DNA from: Anaerolineales bacterium
GTDB taxonomy: Bacteria; Chloroflexota; Anaerolineae; Anaerolineales; RBG-16-64-43
NCBI GenBank assembly: GCA_016928575.1
Contig: JAFGKK010000071.1
Span: forward strand, 1 to 53,282
Length of the DNA stretch: 53,282 nt
Reading direction: 5' to 3'
Position 1 is the first letter of the stretch. Each line of letters opens with the position of its first letter. The notes under the pieces were generated by a model that made no database searches, was not told where the DNA came from, and saw only the letters and a list, made by a program, of their open reading frames with translations. The translations under genes were made by a program, and so were the position numbers. Positions 25,676-34,243 of the stretch are shown here, piece by piece.

Positions 25676-26119
25676 ATGGCTACCGGAACGCGTACCGATC
25701 CGTATCGCGCATTCAACTTCCGCGTGGAAATCGACGGGCTGAACGTGGCTTCCTTCAGCGAGGCCAGCGGCCTGACCGCCGACGGCGACTCGGTCGATTA
25801 CCGCGAAGGCACCGACGCCCGCAACACCGTCCGGAAGCTGATGGGGCTGCGCAAGTTTTCGAACATCACCCTCAAGCGCGGCTATGCCAAGAGCGACGAG
25901 CTGTGGAAGTGGTACACCAACATCCTCAACGGGATCCCGGACCGGCGCAGCGGGACGATCGTCCTCATGGACGAAGCCCACAAGGACGTGCTGCGCTGGA
26001 ACATCACCGACGCGTGGATCAACAAAATCGAGGGGCCGAGCCTCAAAGCCAGCGGCAACGACGTCGCCATCGAGTCGATGGACCTGGTTCACGAAGGCAT
26101 CAGCATGGAGCTTGCCTGA
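25676..26119 (+). CDS. Inner tube protein 1 (gp19-like, Afp1/Pvc1)
   Basis: 147 residues, the standard length for the family. It has the T4 gp19-like core: DPYRAFNFRVEIDGLNVASF, SEASGLTAD, LMGLRKFSNITLKRGYAKS, LWKWYTNILNG, IVLMDEAHKDVLRWNITDAW and a VAIESMDLVHEGI end. Such proteins stack as hexameric rings to form the tube that is driven out on contraction and holds the cargo. The AGGAGGAAC ribosome site is strong, fitting high copy number. It lies between the two sheath genes. Confidence 0.93.
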   Translation: MATGTRTDPYRAFNFRVEIDGLNVASFSEASGLTADGDSVDYREGTDARNTVRKLMGLRKFSNITLKRGYAKSDELWKWYTNILNGIPDRRSGTIVLMDEAHKDVLRWNITDAWINKIEGPSLKASGNDVAIESMDLVHEGISMELA

Positions 26120-26135
26120 ACGGCGGGAGCGATCC

Positions 26136-28133
26136 ATGCCCGAGTATCTGACCCCCGGCGTGTACTATGAACGCGTGGATGCCGGCCCCGGAATCACGGC
26201 GGTGCGCACCGATATCGCGGGATTCGTCGGGATCGCGCCGCGCGGCCCGCTCGACACGCCCGTGCCGGTGCAATCCTTCCGCCAGTTCCTCAGCTACTTC
26301 GGGGGATTCAGCGGGTCGGGATACCTGGCGTACGCCGTCCGCGGTTTTTTCGAGAACGGCGGCAGGCGCTGCTGGGTGGTTCGGGTGGCCTCGGCCGACG
26401 GCGCGGCGCCGGCGGGCGCGGTCTGGCAGGACGGCTCGGGAGAGCCGGTTTGGCGCTTGAGCGCCTACAGCCCCGGGGCGTGGGGAAACGCCCTGGCAGT
26501 CCGGATCGCGGAAACCCGCACGGCCCAGACGGTCTCGATCCCCGCCGGAAGCCGCCCCGAGTACAGCGCGGTTCGCACCGTCTGCGGTTTTGCCCGCTTC
26601 AGCCACGTCCGTCTGACGCAGGGGGCGACGACCGTTTATAAGGTGTTGGCCGACGTCGACCCGATCGAAAACCGGCTGATCTGGTGCCGCGCGGATCCGG
26701 AGTCGCGGACGGTCTACGACGGACTGCTCTCCGGCTTCAATCCCGACCGCCCGATCCTCATCGAGAGCGTGGATTACACCGTTCAGGTCGCGGAAGGCGG
26801 GCGGTTGTCGAAGGTCTACCCGGGGGTGACGCTCGTCCCGCAGCATCCGCGTTACGGTCCGTTGATTCTCCGCAACGTGCGCGTCCCGCAGCCCGGCGAC
26901 GCGGTTCAGGTCATGCCTTCGGCGCCGGAGCCGGTCGTCGCCGCAGACTTGCGGCCGGCAGAGGACATCGGCCTGGGGGAAGTCCGGCCGCTGGGTCCAT
27001 CCGGATTGGGGAAGTGGATCCCGATGGCGGGCGGCTGCGACGGATTGAATTTGCTTTCGATCCGGGATTTTATCGGGGACGACTTCCTCCCCGGCGAAAC
27101 CGATGAGGAGCACCTGCGAAGGAAGCGGGGATTGCGGGCGTTGGAGGAGGTGGACGAGGTGGCGATCCTCGCCCTGCCCGACATCCACATCCGCGCCGAA
27201 TCCGAGCCGGAGACCGCCCCCCCGCCCGCCTGCCTTCCCGATCCGTGCCTGCCGACCCCTCCGCCGCGACCCGGAATTGCGCGATCCGCGGCAGGAAAGG
27301 AGCTTCCGCCGGCATTCGGAGACGAAGGGATATTTCAAGTCCAATCGGCGATGGTTCTGCAATGCGAACGCCTGCGCAACCGGATCGCAGTCCTCGACCC
27401 GCCCTATGCGGCCAGCCGGCCGGACGCGCTCGGGGTGGCCGCGGTGCAGAACTGGCGCCGGCGGTTCGATTCGAAGTACGCGGCGCTGTATTACCCGTGG
27501 TTGAAGGTGGTCGACCCGCTGCGGGGAAGCGGCGCGCCGACGCGCGATATTCCCCCCAGCGGCCATGTCGCCGGCCAATACGCCGGAACGGATTACGCCG
27601 TCGGGGTCCACAAGGCGCCGGCCAACGCGCCGCTGCGGTGGGTGCAGGCGTTGACCGCGGAGACGGACGACGCCGTCCAAGGGCTGCTCAACCCGCTGGG
27701 GATCAACGCCCTCCGCACCCTTGGCAGCCGCGGGATCCGCATTTACGGAGCCCGCACCGTCAGCAGCGACCCCGATTGGCGGTTCGTCAACGTCCGCCGC
27801 CTGCTGATCATGATCGAGAAGGCGATCGACCACTCGACCCAATGGGCGGTCTTCGAGCCGAACGATTTCACCACGCGGACCAAGATCACCCTCGCGCTGA
27901 TCGGCTTCCTCTACTCGCTGTGGCGGCAGTGCGCTCTGGCCGGGAAAACCGCCGAGGCGGCGTTCTTCGTCAAATGCGACGAGGAGATCAACCCGCCCGA
28001 GGGACGCGACAATGGCCGGCTGTTGGCCTTGGTCGGCGTAGCCCCGGCCCAGCCGTTCGAGTTCGTCGTCCTGCGCGTGGGCCGGATCGAAAACGCGTTC
28101 GAGATCACCGAAGTGACCGGAAAGGGACCGTAG
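26136..28133 (+). CDS. Contractile sheath protein 2
   Basis: 665 residues from ATG 26136, with the same N terminus as sheath 1 (MPEYLTPGVYYERVD, IAGFVGIAPRGP, YAVRGFFENGGRRCWVVRV) and C-terminal sheath domain (GIRIYGARTVSSDPDWRFVN, WAVFEPND, SLWRQCALAGKTAEAAFFVKCDEE, GVAPAQPFEFVVLRV). It lacks the six-unit insertion and has instead a Pro-rich loop at about 355-395 (PPPACLPDPCLPTPPPRP). eCIS usually carry two or three sheath paralogues for different sites along the tail; this one is likely the baseplate-proximal or minor sheath (inference). Confidence 0.92.
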   Translation: MPEYLTPGVYYERVDAGPGITAVRTDIAGFVGIAPRGPLDTPVPVQSFRQFLSYFGGFSGSGYLAYAVRGFFENGGRRCWVVRVASADGAAPAGAVWQDGSGEPVWRLSAYSPGAWGNALAVRIAETRTAQTVSIPAGSRPEYSAVRTVCGFARFSHVRLTQGATTVYKVLADVDPIENRLIWCRADPESRTVYDGLLSGFNPDRPILIESVDYTVQVAEGGRLSKVYPGVTLVPQHPRYGPLILRNVRVPQPGDAVQVMPSAPEPVVAADLRPAEDIGLGEVRPLGPSGLGKWIPMAGGCDGLNLLSIRDFIGDDFLPGETDEEHLRRKRGLRALEEVDEVAILALPDIHIRAESEPETAPPPACLPDPCLPTPPPRPGIARSAAGKELPPAFGDEGIFQVQSAMVLQCERLRNRIAVLDPPYAASRPDALGVAAVQNWRRRFDSKYAALYYPWLKVVDPLRGSGAPTRDIPPSGHVAGQYAGTDYAVGVHKAPANAPLRWVQALTAETDDAVQGLLNPLGINALRTLGSRGIRIYGARTVSSDPDWRFVNVRRLLIMIEKAIDHSTQWAVFEPNDFTTRTKITLALIGFLYSLWRQCALAGKTAEAAFFVKCDEEINPPEGRDNGRLLALVGVAPAQPFEFVVLRVGRIENAFEITEVTGKGP

Positions 28134-28135
28134 CC

Positions 28136-28705
28136 ATGGGCCTTCTCGGAAGCGTGGGCATCGGGTTCCGCGCGGATCCGCCCTTCACCCACAATTTTCT
28201 GATCAGCCTGCTGGATACGACCAGCGGCGGGAGCCTCGCGCTCACGATCGCTCTGTCCGCCGTGCTCGATGTGGCCGTGGGAGGGTTCAGCGAGTGCAGC
28301 GGGCTGGAGATGGCGATGCAACCGGAGGAGTACAAGGAAGGCGGCCGCAACGGAGAGACGCTTAAATTCCCCACCCGGGTGACCTGGGGCAACATCACCC
28401 TCAAGCGCGGGGTCGGCGCTTGGCCCACATTGTGGGATTGGCACTACGCCTTCACCCAGGGCAAGGGCAAGCGCCGCGACGGGCTGATCGTTCTGTTCAA
28501 CGACCTGCACCTGCCCACCAACATCTGGTATTTCTCGCGCGGCCTGCCCGTCAGGTACACCGGGCCGACGCTCAACGCGGCGCAGAACACCGTCGCGGTC
28601 GAGAGCATCGAGATCGCCCACGAGGGCGTCTACCAGGTGCCGGGGATCAGCGCGGGAACCGCGGCGGCGATGGCCGCGATTTCCCTCGGATTGAGGTACG
28701 GATGA
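28136..28705 (+). CDS. Inner tube protein 2 (Afp5/Pvc5-like)
   Basis: 189 residues from ATG 28136, two bases after the sheath 2 stop. It is a gp19-like tube paralogue: FTHNFLISLLDT, VGGFSECSGLEMAMQPEEY, KEGGRNGE, NITLKRGVGAW, LWDWHYAFTQ, LIVLFNDL and VAVESIEIAHEGV. It is longer than tube 1, with a hydrophobic Ala/Gly-rich tail. In Afp/PVC the Afp5-type protein joins the tube to the hub at the baseplate. The open frame upstream is a shadow of sheath 2. Confidence 0.88.
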   Translation: MGLLGSVGIGFRADPPFTHNFLISLLDTTSGGSLALTIALSAVLDVAVGGFSECSGLEMAMQPEEYKEGGRNGETLKFPTRVTWGNITLKRGVGAWPTLWDWHYAFTQGKGKRRDGLIVLFNDLHLPTNIWYFSRGLPVRYTGPTLNAAQNTVAVESIEIAHEGVYQVPGISAGTAAAMAAISLGLRYG

Positions 28706-28908
28706 CCAGCGACGCCTATATCGGCAGCGTGCAGAGCACGGTTCGGACCGTGGACGGAGCCGGCGTGCTCTCGCCCGCGGTCATGGAACAGATCGTCCGC
28801 GCCGTCCTGGAATCGGTCGAGGAGCGGATGGACCGGCGGCGGCGGATCGACTCCGAACGGCGGGTGACGCCGGGCGTGGCCTACGAACTGGACCAGGAGG
28901 GAGGGTAG
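28702..28908 (+). CDS. Small eCIS protein, Afp6/DUF5908-like
   Basis: 68 residues; the ATG overlaps the previous stop (ATGA). The middle, VMEQIVRAVLESVEERMDRRRR, is an amphipathic helix, and the protein is small and charged like the DUF5908/Afp6 proteins found at this locus position between tube 2 and the LysM protein. Assignment rests on size and synteny more than on motifs. Confidence 0.65.
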   Translation: MTSDAYIGSVQSTVRTVDGAGVLSPAVMEQIVRAVLESVEERMDRRRRIDSERRVTPGVAYELDQEGG

Positions 28909-28911
28909 CCC

Positions 28912-29607
28912 GTGGAGCAGCTCCAACTCGGAACGCTGGTCGCCACCTTCAGCGACGGGAACATGGAATTCATCGAATTCCAGTGCAACCCGACCGAATA
29001 TTCCCTGGAAAAAGGCGTCCAGAATTCCGAGATAAACATCCCCGGCCTGGATTCGCCGCTGCTGCAGTTCATCCGCGGGCAGGACGAACGGCTGACCCTC
29101 GAATTGTTCTTCGACACCACCGAACACGGGATGGGCGCGGGCGCCACCAGCGTCACCACGCTCACCGACTCCTTCTACTCGCTGGTGAAGATCAAGCCCG
29201 AGGACCATGCTCCGCCGCTGATTTCTTTCCTGTGGAACCAGAGAATCGCCGGCAGCGGGCTCTCCGGGTGGACGGGCAACCAGAACCGTCCGGACTTCAC
29301 CGGGGTGATCGAGAGCATCCGCCAGAAATTCACCCTGTTCAGCCCGGAGGGCGTGCCGCTGCGGGCCACGCTGACCCTCGTCCTCCGGGAGTACAAGACT
29401 CTTGACGACCAGATCCGGCAATTGAACCTGCAATCCCCGGACCGGACCCAGAGCCACGTGGTCCAGAGCGGCGAAACCCTCGGCTCCATCTCGGCCCGGC
29501 ACTACCGCCGGCCGGGGTTGTGGCGGAACATCGCCGACGCCAACCGCATCGAAGATCCCCGCCGGCTGACACCGGGGATCTTCCTCGCCGTTCCACCGCT
29601 GGATTGA
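28912..29607 (+). CDS. LysM-containing baseplate protein (Afp7/Pvc7, gp53-like)
   Basis: 231 residues from GTG 28912, with GGAGGGAGGG upstream. The N-terminal part (1-170) has the family pattern FQCNPTEYSLEKG, a beta-rich middle LTLELFFDTTE and SLVKIKPEDHAPPLISFLW. The C-terminal residues 182-229 are a LysM domain (HVVQSGETLGSISARHY, LWRNIADANRI, LTPGIFLAVP). In phage and eCIS baseplates this protein joins hub and tube; the LysM fold here is structural rather than for peptidoglycan binding. Confidence 0.9.
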   Translation: MEQLQLGTLVATFSDGNMEFIEFQCNPTEYSLEKGVQNSEINIPGLDSPLLQFIRGQDERLTLELFFDTTEHGMGAGATSVTTLTDSFYSLVKIKPEDHAPPLISFLWNQRIAGSGLSGWTGNQNRPDFTGVIESIRQKFTLFSPEGVPLRATLTLVLREYKTLDDQIRQLNLQSPDRTQSHVVQSGETLGSISARHYRRPGLWRNIADANRIEDPRRLTPGIFLAVPPLD

Positions 29608-29634
29608 GCGCGCCGGAGGGAAAACGGACCGCCG

Positions 29635-30846
29635 ATGCCCGAACCCGTGTATGTCTCCAGTGAATCCGCCGCCTTCGGCGACTTCCGGGTCCCGCAATTC
29701 AAAGTGCTCGCGCCGGGACTCGGCCTGCGCGGCAACGTAGTGCGGGACGTGGTGAGCGTATCGTACCGCGACACGCTCCGGGAGATCGACGGGTTCGATC
29801 TGACGATCAACAACTGGGACTCCGCCGCCCGGACCTTCAAATTCGTCGGCGCCGAGACCGCCGCCACGCTGAACGAGCACGATCCGCATTACGCGCCGCT
29901 GCACCGCATGTTCGAGCCGTCGAACAAGACCTTCGAGGTCAAGATGGGCTACCGGGACAATCTGACGACGATGATTACGGGCCATTGCACGACGCTCGAG
30001 CCGGCTTTCTCCGGAGGGGCGGCTTCGACCCTCAGCGGGCGCGGATTGAACGTCCTCCACTCGCTGCGCCGGAAGCAGTATTCCGACACCTTCCGCGACA
30101 TTAAGCCCAGCCAGATCGCCCGCGAAATCTCACAGAAGAACGATCCGGAGACGCACGACCGGCGCTTCCCGATCCCGATCGACGTCGACCAGGCCGCCCT
30201 GGGCCGCGAACACCCGATCGAATACATTTCGCAGCGGAACCAGTACGACATCGACTTCCTCTTCAGCCTGGCGCGCCGCCAGGGATACGTCGTGTACGTC
30301 GGCCCGAACCAGTCGCGGCTCTACTTTGGCCCCTCCACGAGCAATACGCCCCAGGCGCTGCGGGACGTAACCTACATCCTTAAGTGGGGCGTCACCCTCA
30401 TGGATTTCAAGCCGACGCTCAACGCGGCCAACCAGGTGAAATCGGTGACCATCCGCGGAATGAACCGCGCCACCGGCCGGCGGATCCGCGAGACGGTCAC
30501 GCTGCGGGACGCGGGGATCACGATCAACCGCGACCTGCTGCCGATCCTCGAGGCGAGCGAGCCGCGCGAGGAGCAGGTGGTCAACGAGGCGGTGCCGTCG
30601 GAAACCGCCGCCCACGACCGCGCGCTGGCGATCCTGCTCGAGCGTTTCAAGGAGTTCGTCACCGCCAGCGGGACCACGGTCGGACTGCCGGATCTGCGGG
30701 CGGGGATGCAGGTGAAGATCGAGGGGGTCGGCTCGCGGTTCAGCGGGATGTACTTCGTCACCGAAACCACGCACACGATCAACGATTCGGGGTACCGGAC
30801 GGGTTTTAAGATCCGCCGGGAGGATCCGGGCGGAGGAGCGGGATAG
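29635..30846 (+). CDS. Baseplate hub protein, gp27/phage late control D-like (N-terminal half of Afp8)
   Basis: 403 residues. It carries the gp27-like hub fold shared with the N-terminal part of VgrG: SVSYRDTLREIDGFDLTINNWD, FEPSNKTFEVKMGYRDN, MITGHCTTLEPAF, LSGRGLNVLHSL, IEYISQRNQYDIDFLFSLARRQGYVVYV, and a C-terminal LRAGMQVKIEGVGSRFSGMYFVTETTH segment. It trimerises to form the base on which spike and tube sit. Unlike Afp8, the spike is encoded by a separate gene immediately downstream. Confidence 0.88.
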   Translation: MPEPVYVSSESAAFGDFRVPQFKVLAPGLGLRGNVVRDVVSVSYRDTLREIDGFDLTINNWDSAARTFKFVGAETAATLNEHDPHYAPLHRMFEPSNKTFEVKMGYRDNLTTMITGHCTTLEPAFSGGAASTLSGRGLNVLHSLRRKQYSDTFRDIKPSQIAREISQKNDPETHDRRFPIPIDVDQAALGREHPIEYISQRNQYDIDFLFSLARRQGYVVYVGPNQSRLYFGPSTSNTPQALRDVTYILKWGVTLMDFKPTLNAANQVKSVTIRGMNRATGRRIRETVTLRDAGITINRDLLPILEASEPREEQVVNEAVPSETAAHDRALAILLERFKEFVTASGTTVGLPDLRAGMQVKIEGVGSRFSGMYFVTETTHTINDSGYRTGFKIRREDPGGGAG

Positions 30847-30849
30847 GCC

Positions 30850-31554
30850 ATGCGACCGCCCATACCGGGAGTGGTGACCGGCTTCGTGCGCGAGATCGAC
30901 GAACCGAATTCGCGGGTTCGGCTGGAATTCCCGCACCTGCCGGAATCTTACCGCAGCAACTGGGCCCCGATCGCGCACGGCCTATCCGGCGGGAGCCGCG
31001 GGATGTACTTCCTGCCCGAGGAGGGCGACGAGGCGCTGGTGGCGTTCCACAACGGGGATTTCGACAGCCCCTACGTCCTCGGGTTCCTGTGGAACGGCGG
31101 CGCAGCCCCGCCGGAATCGGACCGGCGCAACCGAGTGATCCTGACGCCCGGCGGCAACACGCTCCGCTTCGAGGACGCCGACGGTTCGCAGCGGGTCGTC
31201 CTCGAAACCAGCGCCGGGCATACCGTAATTCTCGACGACGGCGGCGGAGCGGTGACCGTCAGCGATTCCGCCGGCGCCAACCAGGTGGTGATCGAGGCGA
31301 GCGGAACCGTGACCGTCCGGGCCGCCTCCCAAGTGACGGTGGACGCGCCGAGCGTTTCCCTCGGGGGCGGAGCCTCGCACGCGCTCGTCTACGGAGACCT
31401 GCTGCTGGCGTACCTCAACGTGATGGTTCAGCTGCTCAAGAACCACACCCACCTGGTGCTGGGAGTGATCCCCACAACCCCCAGCGAACTCCTGGCGAAT
31501 GGATTGGTCGACTACCCGGTGACCAACAATTCCATGTTCGTGACGACCAAGTAA
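30850..31554 (+). CDS. Baseplate spike protein, gp5/VgrG-type (C-terminal half of Afp8)
   Basis: 234 residues, three bases after the hub gene. The N-terminal OB-fold (Phage_base_V) is seen as IPGVVTGFVREIDEPNSRV, VRLEFPHLP, WAPIAHGLSGGSRGMYFLPEEGDEALVAFHNGD and SPYVLGFLWNG. A stretch of valine-rich repeats (about 95-180: TLRFEDADGS, VVLETSAGHTVILDD, VTVSDSAG, VTVRAASQVTVDAPSVSL) should form the trimeric beta-helix needle. A helical end (LLLAYLNVMVQLLKNHTH) follows. It is the membrane-piercing tip below the hub. Confidence 0.9.
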   Translation: MRPPIPGVVTGFVREIDEPNSRVRLEFPHLPESYRSNWAPIAHGLSGGSRGMYFLPEEGDEALVAFHNGDFDSPYVLGFLWNGGAAPPESDRRNRVILTPGGNTLRFEDADGSQRVVLETSAGHTVILDDGGGAVTVSDSAGANQVVIEASGTVTVRAASQVTVDAPSVSLGGGASHALVYGDLLLAYLNVMVQLLKNHTHLVLGVIPTTPSELLANGLVDYPVTNNSMFVTTK

Positions 31555-31573
31555 ACGGGAAGGAGCGATCGGC

Positions 31574-31846
31574 ATGTCCGCGCTCAAAGGCGGCACCACA
31601 AACGATTTCTCCGGCAGCCTGGCCGAGGCGATGGAACAGGCGATGGACAAGGAATGGCAGGCGGTGAAGGGGACCGCGCTGCCGTCCGCCGGAGCCGACG
31701 ACCGCAAGCTCCTCTGGGCCGCGATCGCCAACGGAATCCTCAATTACCTGAAGGCCCACGAGGACGAGATCGTCAAGACCGTCACGCTGGATTCGAGCGC
31801 CGCCGACACGGTGACGGCGCTGGAACTGAATATACCGGAAGCATGA
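31574..31846 (+). CDS. Unknown 90-residue eCIS protein
   Basis: 90 residues, mostly helical with a short beta end (VKTVTLDSSAADTVTALELNIPEA). No PAAR motif (Pro-Ala-Ala-Arg or conserved His/Cys zinc ligands) is seen, although the slot between spike and gp25-like gene is where the PAAR tip gene (Afp10) is often found nearby. It lies 19 bases after the spike gene with a GGAAGGAG ribosome site, and is 4 bases ahead of the next. Function unknown; likely a baseplate accessory. Confidence 0.7.
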   Translation: MSALKGGTTNDFSGSLAEAMEQAMDKEWQAVKGTALPSAGADDRKLLWAAIANGILNYLKAHEDEIVKTVTLDSSAADTVTALELNIPEA

Positions 31847-31850
31847 AACC

Positions 31851-32255
31851 ATGACCGCCACCGGACGCGAATTCCTCGGCATCGGCTGGAAATTCCCGCT
31901 GCAGGTGACTCCCGACGGGAAGATCGCCCAGGCCAAATTCGAGCAGCGGATCGAGGAATCGATCTACCTCATCCTGAGCACAAGCCGCGGCGAGCGGGTG
32001 ATGCTTCCCGGTTTCGGTTGCGGGATCCACGACCTGGTGTTCGCCCCCGACAATCCGGGGACCGTGGCGGCGGTGCAGAAGCACGTGCGCGAAGCGCTGG
32101 TGTCGGGCGAGCCGCGCATCGACGTGCTCGAAGTCGCCGCCGAGACCGCGCCCGAAAGCCCGAACCTGCTCCTGATCCGCGTCAGCTACCGGATCCGCGC
32201 CAACAACGCCGTGGGCAACCTGGTCTACCCGTTTTACATCGGGGAAGGTGGATAA
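31851..32255 (+). CDS. gp25-like baseplate wedge protein (Afp9/Pvc9)
   Basis: 134 residues, full length for the gp25/GPW family. Diagnostic strings: GIGWKFPLQVTPDGKIAQA, EESIYLILSTSRGERVMLPGFGCGIHDLVF (the EPR-like core, here RGERVM), VREALVSGEPRIDV and the YRIRANNAVGNLVYPFY beta hairpin. It has the lysozyme-like wedge fold that anchors the first sheath ring to the baseplate. Confidence 0.93.
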   Translation: MTATGREFLGIGWKFPLQVTPDGKIAQAKFEQRIEESIYLILSTSRGERVMLPGFGCGIHDLVFAPDNPGTVAAVQKHVREALVSGEPRIDVLEVAAETAPESPNLLLIRVSYRIRANNAVGNLVYPFYIGEGG

Positions 32256-32257
32256 CC

Positions 32258-34243
32258 ATGCCGCTGGCCGACTACGTCCCCAAGCTCGACGACCGGTCCT
32301 TCGAAGATATCATGGCCGAAGTGCGCACCCGGATCGCGCGCTACACGCCCGAGTGGAATCCGGGCTGGACGGACCTCAACGACAACGACCCGGGGATCGC
32401 CCTGACCCAGGTGTTCGCCTGGATGTCGGAGATGCTGATCTACCGGATGAACCTCGTCCCCGAGCTGAATTATTTCAAATTCCTGCAGCTCCTCGGGATC
32501 GAGCTGAACCCCGCCGAACCGGCCGCGGTCGAGATCACCTTCCCGGTCAAGGAGGACTACGCGGATCCCTATACGACCGTCCCAGCCCGCACCCAGGTGT
32601 CGGCCCAGGCCGCGAACGGCGAAGCGCCGCTGATCTTTGAGACCGAATCCGCCCTGACCGCGCTGACCATGCGGCTGGCTTCGCTTCAATTATTCGACGG
32701 CTATTCCTACACGGATATCACCGACGCCAACGCGGAGGCGGCCGACGGATTCGCGCCGTTCGGAAAATCGGCGGCCGAAAACGCCGCGCTGCTCCTCGGG
32801 TTCTCGTCCGCGGACGATTTTCCCGCCAAGACCCGGCTCGACCTCGCCTTCTGGAGCAAGGAATCGGGCAAGCCGGGGACCGCGTACGCCTGCGGACCCG
32901 CCGCCTCCGCGGCGTACGCCTCTGCGACGGTCTGCTGGGAATATTGGGACGGGACCTATTGGGCGAAGCTGGATCTGCTCAAGGACGACACGCGGGCGTT
33001 CACACGCTCCGGCCACGTCCACCTGAAGACCCCGGCCAAGGGCTCGCTGCAGAAGACCGCACTCGGCGAAGAGACCGAAAAACTATATTGGATCCAGGCC
33101 CGGCTTGCGAAAAACCAATACGAACGCGCCCCGCAACTCCTGGCCGTGCGGACCAACACCGTCGCCGCCGTTCAAGCCGAGACGCTCACCGACGAAGTTC
33201 TCGGCGGCAGCACGGGGGAACGCGACCAGGTCCTGGCCCTCTCCCGGACCCCGGTCCTGAAGGGCACGCTGCAACTGGAGGTGGACGAAGGCGACGGATT
33301 CCAGGCTTGGACGGAGGTGGAGGATTTCTTCGGATCGTCGCCGACCGACCGCCACTTCGTCCTCGACCGGACCGGCGGGAAAGTGCGCTTCGGCGACGGC
33401 TTCACCGGCAGCATCCCGGTGAAGAACGCAGCCAACGCGTCGGCCAACGTCGTCGCCCGCGAATACCGCGTGGGCGGGGGCTCACGCGGCAACGCCGCGG
33501 CCGGCGCGGTCAAGACCCTCGTCAGCGCGGTGGAAGGCGTGGACGATGGCGCCGTCGCCAACCTGGTCGCCGCCTCGGGCGGCCGGGACGAAGAAACCCT
33601 CGCCGAGGCCAAGAAGCGCGCGCCGGCGTTCGTTAAAAGCCGCTGCCGCGCCGTGACGGCGGAGGACTTCGAATATTTCGCGATGCGGGCCGCGGAAATC
33701 AGGCGCGCCTGCGCCCTGCCCCTGTTTCATCCGGACTTCCCCGGCACGGACATCCCCGGCGTGGTGACCGTGATCGTCGTCCCCGACAGCGACTGCGAAA
33801 CCCCCACCCCGAGCGAGGGCACGTTGCGCACCGTCTGTGCCTACCTGGAGGAGCGGCGGTTGCTGACCACCGAGCTCTATGTGGCCAAACCGGCCTACCA
33901 AAAGGTGGAAGTATCCGCCGAGGTCGTCGTCGCCGACAGCGCCGACTTGGGCGACGTGAAATCGGCGGTCGGGAACAGCCTCGAGAGCTACTTCCACGCC
34001 CTTAAAGGCGGCGAAGACGGATTGGGGTGGCCCTTCGGCGGAACGATTTCCTATTCGCGTCTGATGGCTCGGATCTTTTCGGTGAAAGGGGTGGAAAGCA
34101 TTCAAAACATGAAAATCTCCCTCGACCGGGTCACGGCCGAGGAATACCAGAACGTCCCGATCAATACCGGGGCGCTGCTCTACTCCGGCGAGCACAAGAT
34201 CCGGGTGAGCTACAGCGATGAAACGATCGGCGCCTGCCCATGA
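32258..34243 (+). CDS. Baseplate wedge protein J/gp6-like (Afp11/Pvc11)
   Basis: 661 residues from ATG 32258. It starts with LDDRSFEDIMAEVRTRIARY and DNDPGIALTQVFAWMSEMLIYRMN, the N-terminal pattern of Afp11-type wedge proteins. The middle (FGDGFTGSIPV, YRVGGGSRGNAAAGAVKTL) and the C-terminal part (RDEETLAEAKKRAPAFVKSRCRAVTAEDFEYFA, RACALPLFHPDFPG, SRLMARIFSVKGVESI) are Baseplate_J-like. It forms the hexameric outer ring with the next gene product; that gene's ATG overlaps its stop. Confidence 0.92.
   Translation: MPLADYVPKLDDRSFEDIMAEVRTRIARYTPEWNPGWTDLNDNDPGIALTQVFAWMSEMLIYRMNLVPELNYFKFLQLLGIELNPAEPAAVEITFPVKEDYADPYTTVPARTQVSAQAANGEAPLIFETESALTALTMRLASLQLFDGYSYTDITDANAEAADGFAPFGKSAAENAALLLGFSSADDFPAKTRLDLAFWSKESGKPGTAYACGPAASAAYASATVCWEYWDGTYWAKLDLLKDDTRAFTRSGHVHLKTPAKGSLQKTALGEETEKLYWIQARLAKNQYERAPQLLAVRTNTVAAVQAETLTDEVLGGSTGERDQVLALSRTPVLKGTLQLEVDEGDGFQAWTEVEDFFGSSPTDRHFVLDRTGGKVRFGDGFTGSIPVKNAANASANVVAREYRVGGGSRGNAAAGAVKTLVSAVEGVDDGAVANLVAASGGRDEETLAEAKKRAPAFVKSRCRAVTAEDFEYFAMRAAEIRRACALPLFHPDFPGTDIPGVVTVIVVPDSDCETPTPSEGTLRTVCAYLEERRLLTTELYVAKPAYQKVEVSAEVVVADSADLGDVKSAVGNSLESYFHALKGGEDGLGWPFGGTISYSRLMARIFSVKGVESIQNMKISLDRVTAEEYQNVPINTGALLYSGEHKIRVSYSDETIGACP

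Noticed and set aside
24275-26137. 620-codon minus-strand open frame opposite sheath 1 and tube 1
   Set aside because: Shadow of well-supported sheath and tube genes; no recognisable motif.
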